DNA from: Marinobacter halotolerans
GTDB taxonomy: Bacteria; Pseudomonadota; Gammaproteobacteria; Pseudomonadales; Oleiphilaceae
Direction: 5' to 3'
DNA: 64,000 nt
NCBI RefSeq assembly: GCF_008795985.1
Contig: NZ_VMHP01000001.1
Span: forward strand, 1,612,001-1,676,000
Shown here: positions 1-8,860 of the stretch, piece after piece
How the letters are laid out: each line of letters starts with the position of its first letter
Numbering within the stretch: the stretch's first letter is position 1
Notes under the pieces: model-generated
Seen by the model: the letters and a program-made list of their open reading frames with translations, nothing else
What the model was told of the DNA's origin: nothing
Databases searched by the model: none
Made by a program: the position numbers and the translations under genes

Positions 1-138
1 TTCATTCTCATAGCGGCTGGCATCGGAAGAGTCGGGTTCCTGGGGACCAGAGAAAATAGCGGCCATGCGGCTGCCATCAATACTGGCGCAACCGGACAGA
101 AAAAGCGCTATTAACCAACACGAATATAGGCGATACAT
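1..138 (-). CDS. Putative lipoprotein, N-terminal part only (runs off the window)
   Basis: Reading leftward from an ATG at 138, the frame stays open to the window edge and gives 46 residues. The N-terminus is a short signal peptide ending in a lipobox, Leu-Ser-Gly-Cys, with the acceptor Cys at residue 17. This predicts a lipid-anchored envelope protein. The mature part seen here is short, polar and rich in Asp, Ser and Glu, and I do not recognise a family. It lies about 86 bp downstream of mnmE on the same strand and could be co-transcribed with it. The C-terminus is missing because the window ends. Confidence 0.6.
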   Translation of the reverse strand, partial: MYRLYSCWLIALFLSGCASIDGSRMAAIFSGPQEPDSSDASRYENE

Positions 139-224
139 CTGAACTCACCAGCCGTTCACGGCAGTCAATGGAACCCTCAGTTTCACACGGAAGAACACGG
201 CTTCAAACTGTTTCTTTCTGCCAT

Positions 225-1592
225 TCACTTGCCAATACAGAAACTACTGAAAATTTTGCCCAACAAATCATCCGGTGTCATGGCGCCGGTGATTTCCCCC
301 AAGGCATCCTGGGCAGCGCGCAAATCTTCGGCCAGCAACTCACCGGCGCCATAGCCCTGCAGCTGGTCCTGGCCCTGTACCATGGCGCTTCTTGCACGCT
401 CCAATGCGTCCAGATGTCGCCGGCGGGCAAGGAAGCCGCCTTCGGTGGTACTGGCAAACCCCATGCAGGCTTTCAGGTGATCCCTCAGCTCTTCCAGTCC
501 TTCCGAGGATCGGGCGGCAATCCGCAGTATTGGAGCGCTGTGAGCCGCCTGCTCAATGCCGACAGTTTCGCCGGTCAGATCCACCTTGTTGCGAATTACG
601 GTCAAAGGCGCGCTGTCCGGTAGTCGGTCGATCAGGTCCGGCCACAGTTGATGCGGTTCGGTTGCGGTTGTGGTGGTGGCGTCCACCATCAGCAGGATAC
701 GATCCGCCTGACCAATCTCATCCCATGCCCGAGCAATGCCGATTTGCTCCACTTCGTCGGGGCTATCTCTGAGACCCGCGGTGTCAATAATGTGCAGCGG
801 CATACCGTCAATGTGGATATGTTCCCTGAGCACGTCCCGGGTGGTACCTTCCACGGCGGTGACAATGGCGGCCTCGCGGCCGGCCAGGGCATTCAACAGG
901 CTGGATTTACCGGCGTTGGGTCTGCCGGCGATCACCACTTTCATGCCTTCCCGCAGAATCGATCCCTGCTGTGCCTCCGCCAGTATCTCATCAAGATCTG
1001 ACAACAGCTGGCCAAGGTCGTTTGCCACTTTGCCGTCTGCCAGGAAATCGATTTCCTCCTCCGGGAAGTCGATCGCCGCTTCCACATAGATCCGCAGGTG
1101 CGTTACCGCTTCGACCAGTGCGTCAATGCGCCGTGAAAACGCTCCCTGCAGGGACCGAACCGCGCATCGGGCCGCCTGTTCGGAGCTGCTTTCGATCAGA
1201 TCGGCGATGGCTTCGGCCTGGGTCAGGTCGAGTTTGTCGTTGAGAAACGCCCGCTCGGAAAATTCACCCGGTCTTGCCAATCTCGCTCCCAGCTCGCAAG
1301 CCGCCCGAAGCAGCAGGTCGAGAATAACCGTGCCGCCATGACCCTGAAGCTCCAGTACATCCTCACCGGTAAAAGAGTGGGGGTTGGGAAAAAACAGCCC
1401 GATACCTTCGTCGATGAGTTGGCTATGGGTGTCGTAGAAAGGACCGTAGTGGGCATAGCGGGGTTTGGGGACAAAGCCCAGCATCTGACGGGCAATGTCA
1501 CTGACTCCGGGCCCGCTGATTCTCACAATACCGACACCGGACTGGCCGGGCGCCGTCGCGATCGCAGCAATTGTATCGGTGGCATTGAGCAT
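225..1592 (-). CDS. mnmE: tRNA uridine-5-carboxymethylaminomethyl modification GTPase MnmE
   Basis: MnmE works with MnmG to install the carboxymethylaminomethyl group at C5 of the wobble uridine in certain tRNAs, using a formyl-folate-bound N-domain and a K+-dependent GTPase domain. The 455-residue product has the family's usual length. An N-terminal TrmE domain (about 1-120) precedes a helical domain that carries the inserted G domain. I see G1 GRPNAGKSS at 223-231, DTAGLR at 270-275, NKVD at 335-338 and the diagnostic C-terminal CIGK ending in 452-455. It follows yidC on the same strand, the usual end of the rpmH-rnpA-yidD-yidC-mnmE block. A hairpin at 1614-1639 separates it from yidC. Confidence 0.97.
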   Translation of the reverse strand: MLNATDTIAAIATAPGQSGVGIVRISGPGVSDIARQMLGFVPKPRYAHYGPFYDTHSQLIDEGIGLFFPNPHSFTGEDVLELQGHGGTVILDLLLRAACELGARLARPGEFSERAFLNDKLDLTQAEAIADLIESSSEQAARCAVRSLQGAFSRRIDALVEAVTHLRIYVEAAIDFPEEEIDFLADGKVANDLGQLLSDLDEILAEAQQGSILREGMKVVIAGRPNAGKSSLLNALAGREAAIVTAVEGTTRDVLREHIHIDGMPLHIIDTAGLRDSPDEVEQIGIARAWDEIGQADRILLMVDATTTTATEPHQLWPDLIDRLPDSAPLTVIRNKVDLTGETVGIEQAAHSAPILRIAARSSEGLEELRDHLKACMGFASTTEGGFLARRRHLDALERARSAMVQGQDQLQGYGAGELLAEDLRAAQDALGEITGAMTPDDLLGKIFSSFCIGK

Positions 1593-1613
1593 TATCTTGC
1601 ATTCCTGAAACAG

Positions 1614-1639
1614 CAGAGGCTCCTGATTAGGAGCCTCTG
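1614..1639 (-). terminator. Hairpin between yidC and mnmE (terminator or attenuator)
   Basis: An 11-bp perfect inverted repeat (CAGAGGCTCCT, loop of 4, AGGAGCCTCTG) lies between the yidC stop and the mnmE start. On the minus strand it is followed only by CTGTTTC, so the U-tract is poor. It may act as a partial terminator or RNA-processing site that lowers mnmE expression relative to yidC. Confidence 0.5.
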
Positions 1640-1670
1640 AAAGTCTGGTTATTTAAACCACTGGCAGATG

Positions 1671-3395
1671 TCAGCCTTTTTTCGCGGCCATTTCCCGTTC
1701 AATCTTGCGGGTAATGTACCACTGCTGGGCGATGGACAGAATGTTGTTGGTCAACCAGTAAAGCACCAGGCCAGCCGGGAACCACAGGAAGAAGACTGTG
1801 AAAACAATAGGCATCATCTTCATGATTTTCGCCTGCATCGGATCCGGCGGTGTCGGGTTCAGGTGCATCTGCAACATCATGCTCGCGCCCATCAGCAGCG
1901 GCAGGATGAAGTAGGGGTCCATCACTGACAGGTCGTTGATCCAGAGCATAAAGGGCGCATGGCGCAGCTGAACGCTCTCGAACAGAACCCAGTAGAGCGA
2001 GATGAACACCGGCATCTGCACCAGTATCGGCAGACAGCCACCCAGTGGATTGATTTTTTCCTTCTTGTACAGCGCCATCATTTCCTGAGACATGCGCTGG
2101 CGGTCATCACCATAGAGCTCTTTCAAGCGTGTCAGCTGTGGCGCCACCGCCCGCATCCGGGCCATGGAACGATAGCTGGTGGCCGACAGCTTGAAGAAAA
2201 CCGCCTTGACCAGAACCGTCAACAGGATGATGGCCACGCCCCAGTTACCCACCAGGCCGTAGAACCAGTCCAGAATGATGAACAGCGGCAGGGCGATGAA
2301 GAACAGGAAGCCGAAGTCGACAGTCCGGTCAAGATTGGGCGCGACGTTTTCCAGCCGTTCAATGATCTTGGGGCCGACATAGGCTCTGGCGGCTACCTCA
2401 CCGGTCTGGCCTGGCGCAACCTGGGTCGCCGGATAGACAAAACCCATCACAAACAGATTGCCACGCTGGGTTGTCTGGAACTGGGCGGGTTGTCCCTGTT
2501 CCGGTATCCATGCGGACAGGAAATAGTGCTGCAGAAAGGCCAGCCATCCGTTGGTTACCGAGCGGTTGACCGGATTTTCCCGAAGATCATCAAAGTCGTA
2601 TTTCTCGTAGGGATCTTCGGAGGAGCTAACAACCATACCGAGATAGGCGCGAATGCCCAGGCTGGTCTGTGCAGTCGGGTCCGGTGCCTGATCCCGCACG
2701 ATTTTGCCTGTCATATTGGCCTGCCAGGGTTCACTGGACTGGTTATTGATCAGGTAACGGACGTCAATTTCATAGCTGTCCCGGGCAAACTGATACTGCT
2801 TGGTAATACTGACGCCGGATTCGGTCGTCAGTTCGAGATTGACGGTAAGCGTATCTTCACCTTCCTCGAGTACATATTCATTTGCCGAGGCTGAATAGAG
2901 TGCACTCTGACCCTGCCGGCGATTATCAATGCCGTTTTTACCAATCAGGCCGCTTTCCATGATGTAGGTACGCTGCTTGGTATTTTGCAGCAGACGCAGG
3001 GACTCATCGCTGTCCAGGGAACGGTCATACTGGAGTAAAGAGCTCTGGATAAGATTACCGCCGACCCGGTCGATCGTGATCTCGTAGACATCGGTTCGCA
3101 CGGTAATCAGCTGATCGCTGGCTTCAGCACTGGCGGTATCGGCACTGGGCAGGGTCTGTTGGTCGGCTTCCGGAGTTGAAAATTCTCCGTCCGATGCCTG
3201 GGTATTCTCTCCCGACATGCCTGATGAAGTGGCGGGAACCTCAAAATCTCCACCGGAGCCGGATGGAGAAACGGTTGCCTGTTCTTCGGCTACCTGTGTC
3301 GACTGCGGCTGATTATAGTCTTCGTTCCAGGCCAGTATCATCATGTAGCTGACAATTGCGAGGCCGACATAAATTACTATTCGTTGAATATCCAT
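1671..3395 (-). CDS. yidC: Membrane protein insertase YidC
   Basis: YidC inserts and folds inner-membrane proteins, alone or with SecYEG. The start is ATG at 3395 (MDIQRIVIYVGLA), although the frame stays open further upstream; this gives 574 residues, as in gammaproteobacterial YidC. Visible parts are the N-terminal membrane anchor (about 5-22), a low-complexity Ser/Thr/Glu/Gln linker, the large periplasmic beta domain, and the C-terminal five-helix 60KD_IMP region. That region includes a cytoplasmic basic loop (KLYGDDRQRMSQEM), NPLGGCLPILVQMP and a basic tail (RKIEREMAAKKG). The start lies 4 bp after the yidD stop, so the two are almost certainly translated from one message. Confidence 0.97.
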   Translation of the reverse strand: MDIQRIVIYVGLAIVSYMMILAWNEDYNQPQSTQVAEEQATVSPSGSGGDFEVPATSSGMSGENTQASDGEFSTPEADQQTLPSADTASAEASDQLITVRTDVYEITIDRVGGNLIQSSLLQYDRSLDSDESLRLLQNTKQRTYIMESGLIGKNGIDNRRQGQSALYSASANEYVLEEGEDTLTVNLELTTESGVSITKQYQFARDSYEIDVRYLINNQSSEPWQANMTGKIVRDQAPDPTAQTSLGIRAYLGMVVSSSEDPYEKYDFDDLRENPVNRSVTNGWLAFLQHYFLSAWIPEQGQPAQFQTTQRGNLFVMGFVYPATQVAPGQTGEVAARAYVGPKIIERLENVAPNLDRTVDFGFLFFIALPLFIILDWFYGLVGNWGVAIILLTVLVKAVFFKLSATSYRSMARMRAVAPQLTRLKELYGDDRQRMSQEMMALYKKEKINPLGGCLPILVQMPVFISLYWVLFESVQLRHAPFMLWINDLSVMDPYFILPLLMGASMMLQMHLNPTPPDPMQAKIMKMMPIVFTVFFLWFPAGLVLYWLTNNILSIAQQWYITRKIEREMAAKKG

Positions 3396-3399
3396 ACAC

Positions 3400-3690
3400 T
3401 TAGAGTTTTGTCTGGTTGGGAATATGGGTTTGGTCAGCCGGCCCGCAACAGACCGATGATGAGTCTTTACGAACGTCAGTGCCCGGTACGGGATCATACC
3501 CGCCATGGGCCCAGGGATGACACCTGAGAAGGCGTTTTACCGCAAGAAAAATTCCTTTTATTCCACCATGACAGGTAATGGCTTCAACGGCATATTGGGA
3601 ACAGGTTGGATAGTAACGGCAATGACTGGCCATCATGGGACTGATAGCGTACTGATAGAATCGAATGGGGAGGAGTAACAGTTTGCGCAT
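3400..3690 (-). CDS. yidD: Membrane protein insertion efficiency factor YidD
   Basis: YidD is a small amphipathic inner-membrane-associated protein that assists YidC-dependent insertion. The 96-residue product shows the family hallmarks: an N-terminal hydrophobic and basic helix ([18 protein letters not shown]) followed by [12 protein letters not shown] and a later [17 protein letters not shown], with conserved cysteines. Its ATG shares the final A of the rnpA stop (TAATG), a sign of translational coupling. The yidC start follows 4 bp after its stop. It is somewhat longer than the minimal family size because of a polar C-terminal tail. Confidence 0.95.
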   Translation of the reverse strand: MRKLLLLPIRFYQYAISPMMASHCRYYPTCSQYAVEAITCHGGIKGIFLAVKRLLRCHPWAHGGYDPVPGTDVRKDSSSVCCGPADQTHIPNQTKL

Positions 3691-4097
3691 TAACCCCGTC
3701 CTTCGGAAGCGTCCGTCTGGTCGTGGGACACCGTTGTGGTCAAATGCCGGTGTTTGCGTTTCAGTCTGGACCAGAGATCGTCCAGCAACTGGTTCAGCAC
3801 CGCGTTATCGATATCCGCCAGGCCGCGTCTTCCCAGAACGACAATGTCCAGGGCAGGAAAATCAGGCTGCAGTCTGAAGGTTTCGCGAACCCGTCGTTTT
3901 ACCCGGTTCCGCTGAACAGCCAGTTTCAGGTTTTTCTTGGAAAAAACCAGGCCTATTCTGGCTTGGTTAACTTCATTCGGTGTTGCCAGAATCAGGAAAT
4001 TCCGGTGGGGAACCCTGATCTGGACATCGTTGAAGACTCTGGCGTAATCCCTTGGTGTCAGCAACCGCGACGACTTTGGAAAGCTCAAAGCCTTCAT
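3690..4097 (-). CDS. rnpA: Ribonuclease P protein component
   Basis: RnpA is the small basic subunit of RNase P; it binds the catalytic RNA and helps mature tRNA 5' ends. The 135-residue protein begins with the typical [13 protein letters not shown] segment. It contains the RNR signature, [13 protein letters not shown] at about 63-75, which binds the P RNA. It ends in an Arg/His-rich tail slightly longer than in E. coli. It sits directly downstream of rpmH and overlaps yidD by one base, the universal arrangement at bacterial origins. Expression is expected from the rpmH promoter. Confidence 0.96.
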   Translation of the reverse strand: MKALSFPKSSRLLTPRDYARVFNDVQIRVPHRNFLILATPNEVNQARIGLVFSKKNLKLAVQRNRVKRRVRETFRLQPDFPALDIVVLGRRGLADIDNAVLNQLLDDLWSRLKRKHRHLTTTVSHDQTDASEGRG

Positions 4098-4112
4098 CAG
4101 GCAGTCAACGCG

Positions 4113-4247
4113 TTACGCAGACAGACGGGCACGGCCTTTGGCGCGGCGACGCGAAATAACTTTGCGACCGTTGGCAGTGGCCATGCGAGCACGGAAACCG
4201 TGAACGCGCTTACGCTTCAGTACGCTTGGTTGAAACGTTCTTTTCAT
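4113..4247 (-). CDS. rpmH: 50S ribosomal protein L34
   Basis: This 44-residue gene is read from ATG at 4247 to TAA at 4115-4113. The product starts [19 protein letters not shown] and ends GRARLSA, the highly conserved, very basic L34 sequence of the large ribosomal subunit. It heads the leftward rpmH-rnpA-yidD-yidC operon, and rnpA begins 15 bp after its stop. A good sigma70-type promoter (4320-4348) lies about 70 bp upstream. Confidence 0.98.
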   Translation of the reverse strand: MKRTFQPSVLKRKRVHGFRARMATANGRKVISRRRAKGRARLSA

Positions 4248-4319
4248 GATGTCGATCTCACAATACGAGTTAGGAATTCAATGGTTGACTGGAAAATGAA
4301 CAACCGAAACAGGAGCGGC

Positions 4320-4348
4320 ATTCTATGCAATGCGGAGAGGGAATTCAA
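4320..4348 (-). promoter_or_regulatory. Candidate sigma70 promoter for rpmH operon
   Basis: On the minus strand I read TTGAAT (4348-4343), a 17-base spacer and TAGAAT (4325-4320). The -35 matches consensus at 4 of 6 positions and the -10 at 5 of 6, with optimal spacing. It lies about 70 bp upstream of the rpmH ATG on the side facing oriC, where the operon promoter is expected. Confidence 0.5.
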
Positions 4349-4588
4349 TGGGTAAAAACGGCGGCCGTGGTAGCCGGTGTGGTAATTACATCATTAGGTT
4401 TTCTTTTAAATCTCTTAAAAGATTATTACTACTGTTATTACGCAGCGGTATTTCTGTGGAAAGGCCAATTAAATCAATTCTTATCAGGTGCTTACGTTGA
4501 GGTTAACCCTGTTCATAAGGCGGGGTGAGCCTTGTGGATGGAGCCAGTACGGATTGTGCGTAACCTGGCGTTCCCAGAATCAGTGGTT

Positions 4589-4597
4589 TTATCCACC
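4589..4597 (+). promoter_or_regulatory. DnaA box (8/9)
   Basis: TTATCCACC differs from the TTATCCACA consensus only at the last base. Confidence 0.65.
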
Positions 4598-4610
4598 GAA
4601 GTTTTCAGGG

Positions 4611-4619
4611 TTCTCCACA
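4611..4619 (+). promoter_or_regulatory. DnaA box (8/9)
   Basis: TTCTCCACA differs from TTATCCACA at one position. It starts 22 bp after the start of the previous box in the same orientation, close to two helical turns. Confidence 0.6.
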
Positions 4620-4648
4620 GGGCTCAGAGGCATTCGCGCACACCCCTC

Positions 4649-4657
4649 TGTGTATAA
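4649..4657 (-). promoter_or_regulatory. DnaA box (perfect)
   Basis: TGTGTATAA is the reverse complement of TTATACACA, a perfect match to TTATNCACA. It is oriented opposite to the two boxes on its left. Confidence 0.75.
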
Positions 4658-4830
4658 CTATTTTTCAGGAGATTTCTGTACACAACCCTGTAGGTAAGTC
4701 TGTAAAAAATTGATTTAAAAGAATAAAGAATTCCACAGGCTGTTTATTAGTTTGGTTTTACACTTTCACTCGGGGGGTGCGCGGGTTAGAATTCTGGGTC
4801 ACGATTTTTAGGCATTGGAGGCAGAACATC

Positions 4831-6282
4831 GTGCCCAACAAACTCTGGCATCAGTGCCTGGAAGTGCTTCGGGACGAGTTCCCCGCTCAGCAGTTCAATA
4901 CCTGGCTCAGGCCATTACAGTCCGATCACCGGGAGGGCCAGCTTATGCTGTTTGCCCCCAATCGGTTTGTGATGGACTGGGTGAATGAAAAATACCTGCG
5001 ACGTATAGAAGAAGTATTAAAGGATCTCGAAGGCGGGCAGGCGCCAAGGGTGGGCATGAAGGTTGGTTCTGCGCCCAGCGGCGCCGAAATGGTCGTACGC
5101 TCGGAAACGTCAGTGAATGGCCATGCTGCCGAGCGGGAAACGGTCAGCAGTCATGTGACGGAAGAAGAAAGAGGCATTGCCGAGACGGTTGCAGTACCGC
5201 GGGCCAGAGCTAAAAGCGCGAATGGTCGGCCGTCCGTGCAGGTGGAAGGCGACATCAAGCATCAGAGTTTTCTCAATGAGGGGTTCACCTTTGACACGTT
5301 TGTCGAGGGTAAATCCAACCAGCTGGCGCGGGCAGCGTCCATGCAGGTAGCGGAAAACCCTGGCGGAGCCTACAACCCGCTGTTTTTGTATGGCGGCGTG
5401 GGTCTGGGTAAGACCCACCTGATGCATGCCATCGGCAACGAGATCGTTCGTCGCAATCCGCGCGCCAAGGTGGCCTATCTGAGGTCGGAGCGGTTTGTTG
5501 CGGATATGGTCAAGGCGTTACAGCTCAACGCCATTAACGAATTCAAGCGTTATTACCGGTCAGTGGATGCACTGCTGATTGACGATATCCAGTTTTTTGC
5601 CCGTAAGGAACGCTCCCAGGAGGAGTTTTTCCATACCTTCAATGCGTTGCTGGAAGGCGGGCAACAGGTCATAGTGACCTGCGACCGCTTTCCCAAAGAA
5701 ATCGTTGATATGGAAGAGCGGCTCAAATCCCGATTTGGCTGGGGCCTGACTGTGATGGTCGAGCCCCCGGAGCTTGAGACCCGTGTGGCGATATTGATGA
5801 AAAAAGCCGAGCAGGTGAACGTTAAACTCAGCAGCGAAGCGGCTTTTTTTATTGCCCAGAAAATTCGATCGAACGTACGAGAGTTAGAAGGCGCACTGCG
5901 TCTGGTGATAGCGAATGCTCACTTCACGGGCTCGGAGATTACCCCGCCGTTTATCCGTGAAAGCCTGAAAGACTTGCTTGCCTTGCATGAAAAGCAGGTC
6001 AGTATTGATAACATTCAGCGCACGGTGGCGGAATATTACAAGATCAAGGTGGCGGATCTGCATTCGAAGCGCCGCACCCGGACCGTGACCCGGCCACGGC
6101 AGGTTGCCATGTCCCTGGCTAAAGAATTGACGAACCACAGCCTGCCGGAAATTGGCGATGCGTTTGGCGGGCGTGATCACACCACAGTGCTTCACGCCTG
6201 CAAGAAAATAATTGAACTCCAGGAAACGGACCCGGGCATCCGGGAAGATTATCAGAACTTTATGCGGCTACTGACGACCTGA
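4831..6282 (+). CDS. dnaA: Chromosomal replication initiator DnaA
   Basis: DnaA is the AAA+ initiator that binds oriC boxes, melts the origin and loads DnaB. I place the start at GTG 4831 (then PNKLWHQCL), because GGAG lies 10 bases upstream and homologues begin here; the frame is open further upstream. The 483-residue product has domain I (about 1-80), a variable linker, an AAA+ domain with Walker A GVGLGKTH (about 188-197) and Walker B LLIDDIQF (about 248-255), and the domain IV DNA-binding signature [13 protein letters not shown] near 447-459. A weak -10-like TAGAAT is at 4787-4792. dnaN follows 64 bp downstream. Confidence 0.97.
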   Translation: MPNKLWHQCLEVLRDEFPAQQFNTWLRPLQSDHREGQLMLFAPNRFVMDWVNEKYLRRIEEVLKDLEGGQAPRVGMKVGSAPSGAEMVVRSETSVNGHAAERETVSSHVTEEERGIAETVAVPRARAKSANGRPSVQVEGDIKHQSFLNEGFTFDTFVEGKSNQLARAASMQVAENPGGAYNPLFLYGGVGLGKTHLMHAIGNEIVRRNPRAKVAYLRSERFVADMVKALQLNAINEFKRYYRSVDALLIDDIQFFARKERSQEEFFHTFNALLEGGQQVIVTCDRFPKEIVDMEERLKSRFGWGLTVMVEPPELETRVAILMKKAEQVNVKLSSEAAFFIAQKIRSNVRELEGALRLVIANAHFTGSEITPPFIRESLKDLLALHEKQVSIDNIQRTVAEYYKIKVADLHSKRRTRTVTRPRQVAMSLAKELTNHSLPEIGDAFGGRDHTTVLHACKKIIELQETDPGIREDYQNFMRLLTT

Positions 6283-6346
6283 CAAAGCGGCAGATGACTC
6301 TTTAGCTGATACCCATTCACCGTCCAATAAAAGAATGCTGAGTGCC

Positions 6347-7450
6347 ATGAAACTGACAATCAGTCGTGAATCCCTGCTGACTCCCCTGCAATCCATTGCC
6401 GGGGTGGTTGAGCGCAAACAGACCATGCCGGTGCTATCCAACGTGTTGCTGGTGGCAGAAGACAATACCCTGACCCTGACCGGTACCAATATGGAAGTGG
6501 AGCTGGTGGGCCGGGTTACTCCGGTTCATGTGGACCAGCCGGGGCGGATTACCGTTCCCGCCAGGAAGCTTTCCGATATTTGCCGGGCTCTGGGCGAGGA
6601 AGCGCCCATCGAGCTGGCGCTGGAAGGCGATCGGCTGCACCTGCGTTGTGGTGCCAGTCATTTTACCCTGTCGACATTGCCGGCTGAGCATTTTCCCAAT
6701 GTGGAAGATGAGGAAGAGAGTTTTCGCCTGGAGCTGCCGCAGAAAGAACTTGGGCGGATGTTGGACGCGACTGCGTTTGCCATGGCTCAGCAGGATGTGC
6801 GGTACTATCTGAACGGGTTGTTGCTGGAAGTGGATAAAGACCACGTTCGTACTGTGGCTACCGACGGCCATCGACTGGCCATGGCCCATGTGGATCTGGC
6901 GACCGGTTGCCCGGACCCACGGCAGGTGATTGTGCCCCGCAAGGGTGTTCTGGAACTGGCACGGCTGCTGGATGACGTGGAGACACCGGTTACCCTGGTG
7001 ATTGGCGACAACCATCTGAGAGCCACCGTAGGCGCGTACACCTTCACCTCCAAACTGATCGAGGGCAAGTTCCCGGATTACAACCGGGTTATCCCCCGCG
7101 GCGGCGACAAGGTGGTGCTGGCAGACCGTGCCACCCTGAAAAATACCCTGCAGCGTGCCGGTATCCTGTCTCATGAAAACATTCGTGGTGTGCGGCTGAA
7201 CCTCTCCCCCAACGAGCTCGGGGTCTTTGCCAACAACCCGGATCAGGAACAGGCCGAAGACGCATTGCCTGTCGAGTATCAGGGCGAATCCCTGCAGATC
7301 GGGTTTAACGTAGGCTATCTGGTGGACGTGATGAATGCGCTGGATGATGACCAGGTCAAGATTACGCTGGCCAATCCTAACAGCAGCGCGCTGATCGAAT
7401 CCCAGAACGATAACCGCTGCCTGTACGTAGTGATGCCCATGCGGCTCTAG
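6347..7450 (+). CDS. dnaN: DNA polymerase III beta sliding clamp
   Basis: The beta clamp encircles DNA and tethers polymerase III and repair enzymes. The 367-residue product from ATG 6347 (MKLTISRESLLTPLQ) matches the start of known clamps; an ATG four codons earlier has no better ribosome site. The three-fold clamp architecture is apparent, with SNVLLVAEDNTLTLTGTN early, TVATDGHRLAMAHV in the middle and the C-terminal YVVMPMRL that forms part of the partner-binding pocket. In most relatives recF comes next, but here an ABC1-family gene intervenes. Confidence 0.97.
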   Translation: MKLTISRESLLTPLQSIAGVVERKQTMPVLSNVLLVAEDNTLTLTGTNMEVELVGRVTPVHVDQPGRITVPARKLSDICRALGEEAPIELALEGDRLHLRCGASHFTLSTLPAEHFPNVEDEEESFRLELPQKELGRMLDATAFAMAQQDVRYYLNGLLLEVDKDHVRTVATDGHRLAMAHVDLATGCPDPRQVIVPRKGVLELARLLDDVETPVTLVIGDNHLRATVGAYTFTSKLIEGKFPDYNRVIPRGGDKVVLADRATLKNTLQRAGILSHENIRGVRLNLSPNELGVFANNPDQEQAEDALPVEYQGESLQIGFNVGYLVDVMNALDDDQVKITLANPNSSALIESQNDNRCLYVVMPMRL

Positions 7451-7519
7451 GTCACGATGGATAATGCGGGTCGGTAAAGGATGACACTTTCGAGCATCGG
7501 GAATTTGAGGAAAACGATT

Positions 7520-8791
7520 ATGGGAACCGTGACCAACAGTCTCAAGGGCGCTTTCAGGATCGGCCAGACGGTCTCCGTACTGGGCCGCACCGGCATCAAC
7601 TGGGTGCGGGGTGAGCGGCCGCCGGCACCACGTCTGTTGCGCGAGACCTTTGAGTCATTGGGGGCCACCTACATCAAACTGGGTCAGTTTATTGCCAGCT
7701 CCCCCACCTTCTTCCCCAAGGCCTATGTGGAAGAGTTCCAGTACTGCCTGGATCGAACTCCCAGCCTGCCCTATAGCGTGATCCGTAAGATCATTCGGGA
7801 CGAATTGGGCCGGCCCATTGAGGAAGTGTTCTCCGATATTGATCCGGTCGCCCTGGCCTCGGCTTCGATTGCCCAGGTGCATCCCGCCACCCTGGTGACC
7901 GGGGAGGAAGTGGTGATCAAGGTTCAGAAGCCGGGGGTGGAAACCATTCTGCTGACGGACCTGAATTTCCTTTACCTGTCTGCCAGAATTCTGGAGACCC
8001 TGGCGCCCAAGCTGTCATGGACGTCCATGTCGGGCATTGTCGAAGAAATCCAGCGCACCATGATGGAAGAATGCGATTTCATCAAGGAAGCGAACAATCT
8101 CAAGGTGTTCCGGGAATTTCTCCACAACACCCACAATGAAGATGCCACGGTGCCGAAAGTCTACGAAGAGGCCAGCACCCGACGTATTCTCACCATGGAG
8201 AGATTCCATGGCGTACCGCTGACGGACCTGGAGAGTATTCGAGGGTATGCCCGCGATCCAGAGCGTACGCTGATTACTGCGATGAACACCTGGTTCTCCA
8301 GCCTGACGCAATGCGAATTTTTCCATGCGGATGTTCATGCGGGGAATCTGATGGTGCTTAAGGACGGTCGGGTCGGATTTATCGATTTCGGCATTGTCGG
8401 TCGCATTCGACCGGACACCTGGCAGGCAGTGAGCGATTTTATTTCCTCGGTGATGGTTGGCAATTTCGATGGCATGGCCGATGCCATGATCCGGATTGGC
8501 ATCACCCATCAGCGGGTGGTTGTCAGCGAGCTGGCGAACGACCTGCGTAAGCTGTATCAGCAGATGGATAAGATGGTGCCGGATGATGTTCCCTACTATG
8601 CGGAACAGGCTGATGACGATGTGAATAACATCCTGATGGACATGGTCAGGATTGGTGAAGGGCACGGGCTGCATTTCCCCAGGGAGTTTGCCCTGCTTCT
8701 CAAGCAGTTCCTTTATTTCGACCGCTACGTGCACATTCTGGCACCGGAAATGGATGTGTTTATGGACGAACGGCTGAACATGCTTCACTGA
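7520..8791 (+). CDS. ABC1/AarF/UbiB-family atypical kinase
   Basis: This is a 423-residue member of the ABC1/UbiB protein-kinase-like family, whose characterised members act in ubiquinone or prenyl-lipid metabolism. I see the KxGQ-like YIKLGQFIASSP near the N-terminus, the ASIAQVH loop, a catalytic FFHADVHAGN segment and a metal-binding FIDFG. The usual HxDxHPGN Pro is Ala here, and I see no clear C-terminal membrane helices like those of UbiB. The ATG at 7520 has GAGG nine bases upstream; an ATG at 7481 abuts its purine tract with no spacing. The gene lies between dnaN and recF and ends with a strong terminator. Substrate and role are unknown. Confidence 0.85.
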   Translation: MGTVTNSLKGAFRIGQTVSVLGRTGINWVRGERPPAPRLLRETFESLGATYIKLGQFIASSPTFFPKAYVEEFQYCLDRTPSLPYSVIRKIIRDELGRPIEEVFSDIDPVALASASIAQVHPATLVTGEEVVIKVQKPGVETILLTDLNFLYLSARILETLAPKLSWTSMSGIVEEIQRTMMEECDFIKEANNLKVFREFLHNTHNEDATVPKVYEEASTRRILTMERFHGVPLTDLESIRGYARDPERTLITAMNTWFSSLTQCEFFHADVHAGNLMVLKDGRVGFIDFGIVGRIRPDTWQAVSDFISSVMVGNFDGMADAMIRIGITHQRVVVSELANDLRKLYQQMDKMVPDDVPYYAEQADDDVNNILMDMVRIGEGHGLHFPREFALLLKQFLYFDRYVHILAPEMDVFMDERLNMLH

Positions 8792-8798
8792 TCGCTCC

Positions 8799-8824
8799 GG
8801 GCAGCCAATTGGCTGCCCTTTATT
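8799..8824 (+). terminator. Rho-independent terminator after the ABC1 kinase gene
   Basis: GGGCAGCC (8799-8806), loop AATT, GGCTGCCC (8811-8818), then TTTATT. It is an 8-bp GC-rich stem with a U-rich tail, eight bases after the stop codon. It would separate dnaA-dnaN-ABC1 from recF-gyrB transcription. Confidence 0.8.
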
Positions 8825-8860
8825 GTTCCCGCCTTGGCCGGCTTGAGACTTCAGGGATTT

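Larger units (their letters stand above)
4350..4790. other. oriC: Chromosomal replication origin oriC
   Basis: The 583-bp gap between rpmH and dnaA is the position of oriC in pseudomonads and relatives. It holds one perfect DnaA box (TTATNCACA type) at 4649-4657. Boxes with one mismatch lie at 4589-4597 and 4611-4619. Weaker matches with two mismatches lie at 4455-4463, 4533-4541 and 4676-4684. AT-rich stretches at about 4381-4445 and 4697-4765 are candidate unwinding elements on either side of the box cluster. No convincing gene is present; short open frames here are interrupted by the box array and look fortuitous. Confidence 0.85.

Noticed and set aside
4325..4697. Two short plus-strand open frames in the origin region
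   Set aside because: They lie over DnaA boxes and AT-rich oriC sequence, have no ribosome sites and no family resemblance.
4777..4830. Longer dnaA from 4777
   Set aside because: No ribosome site; homology and GGAG support GTG 4831.
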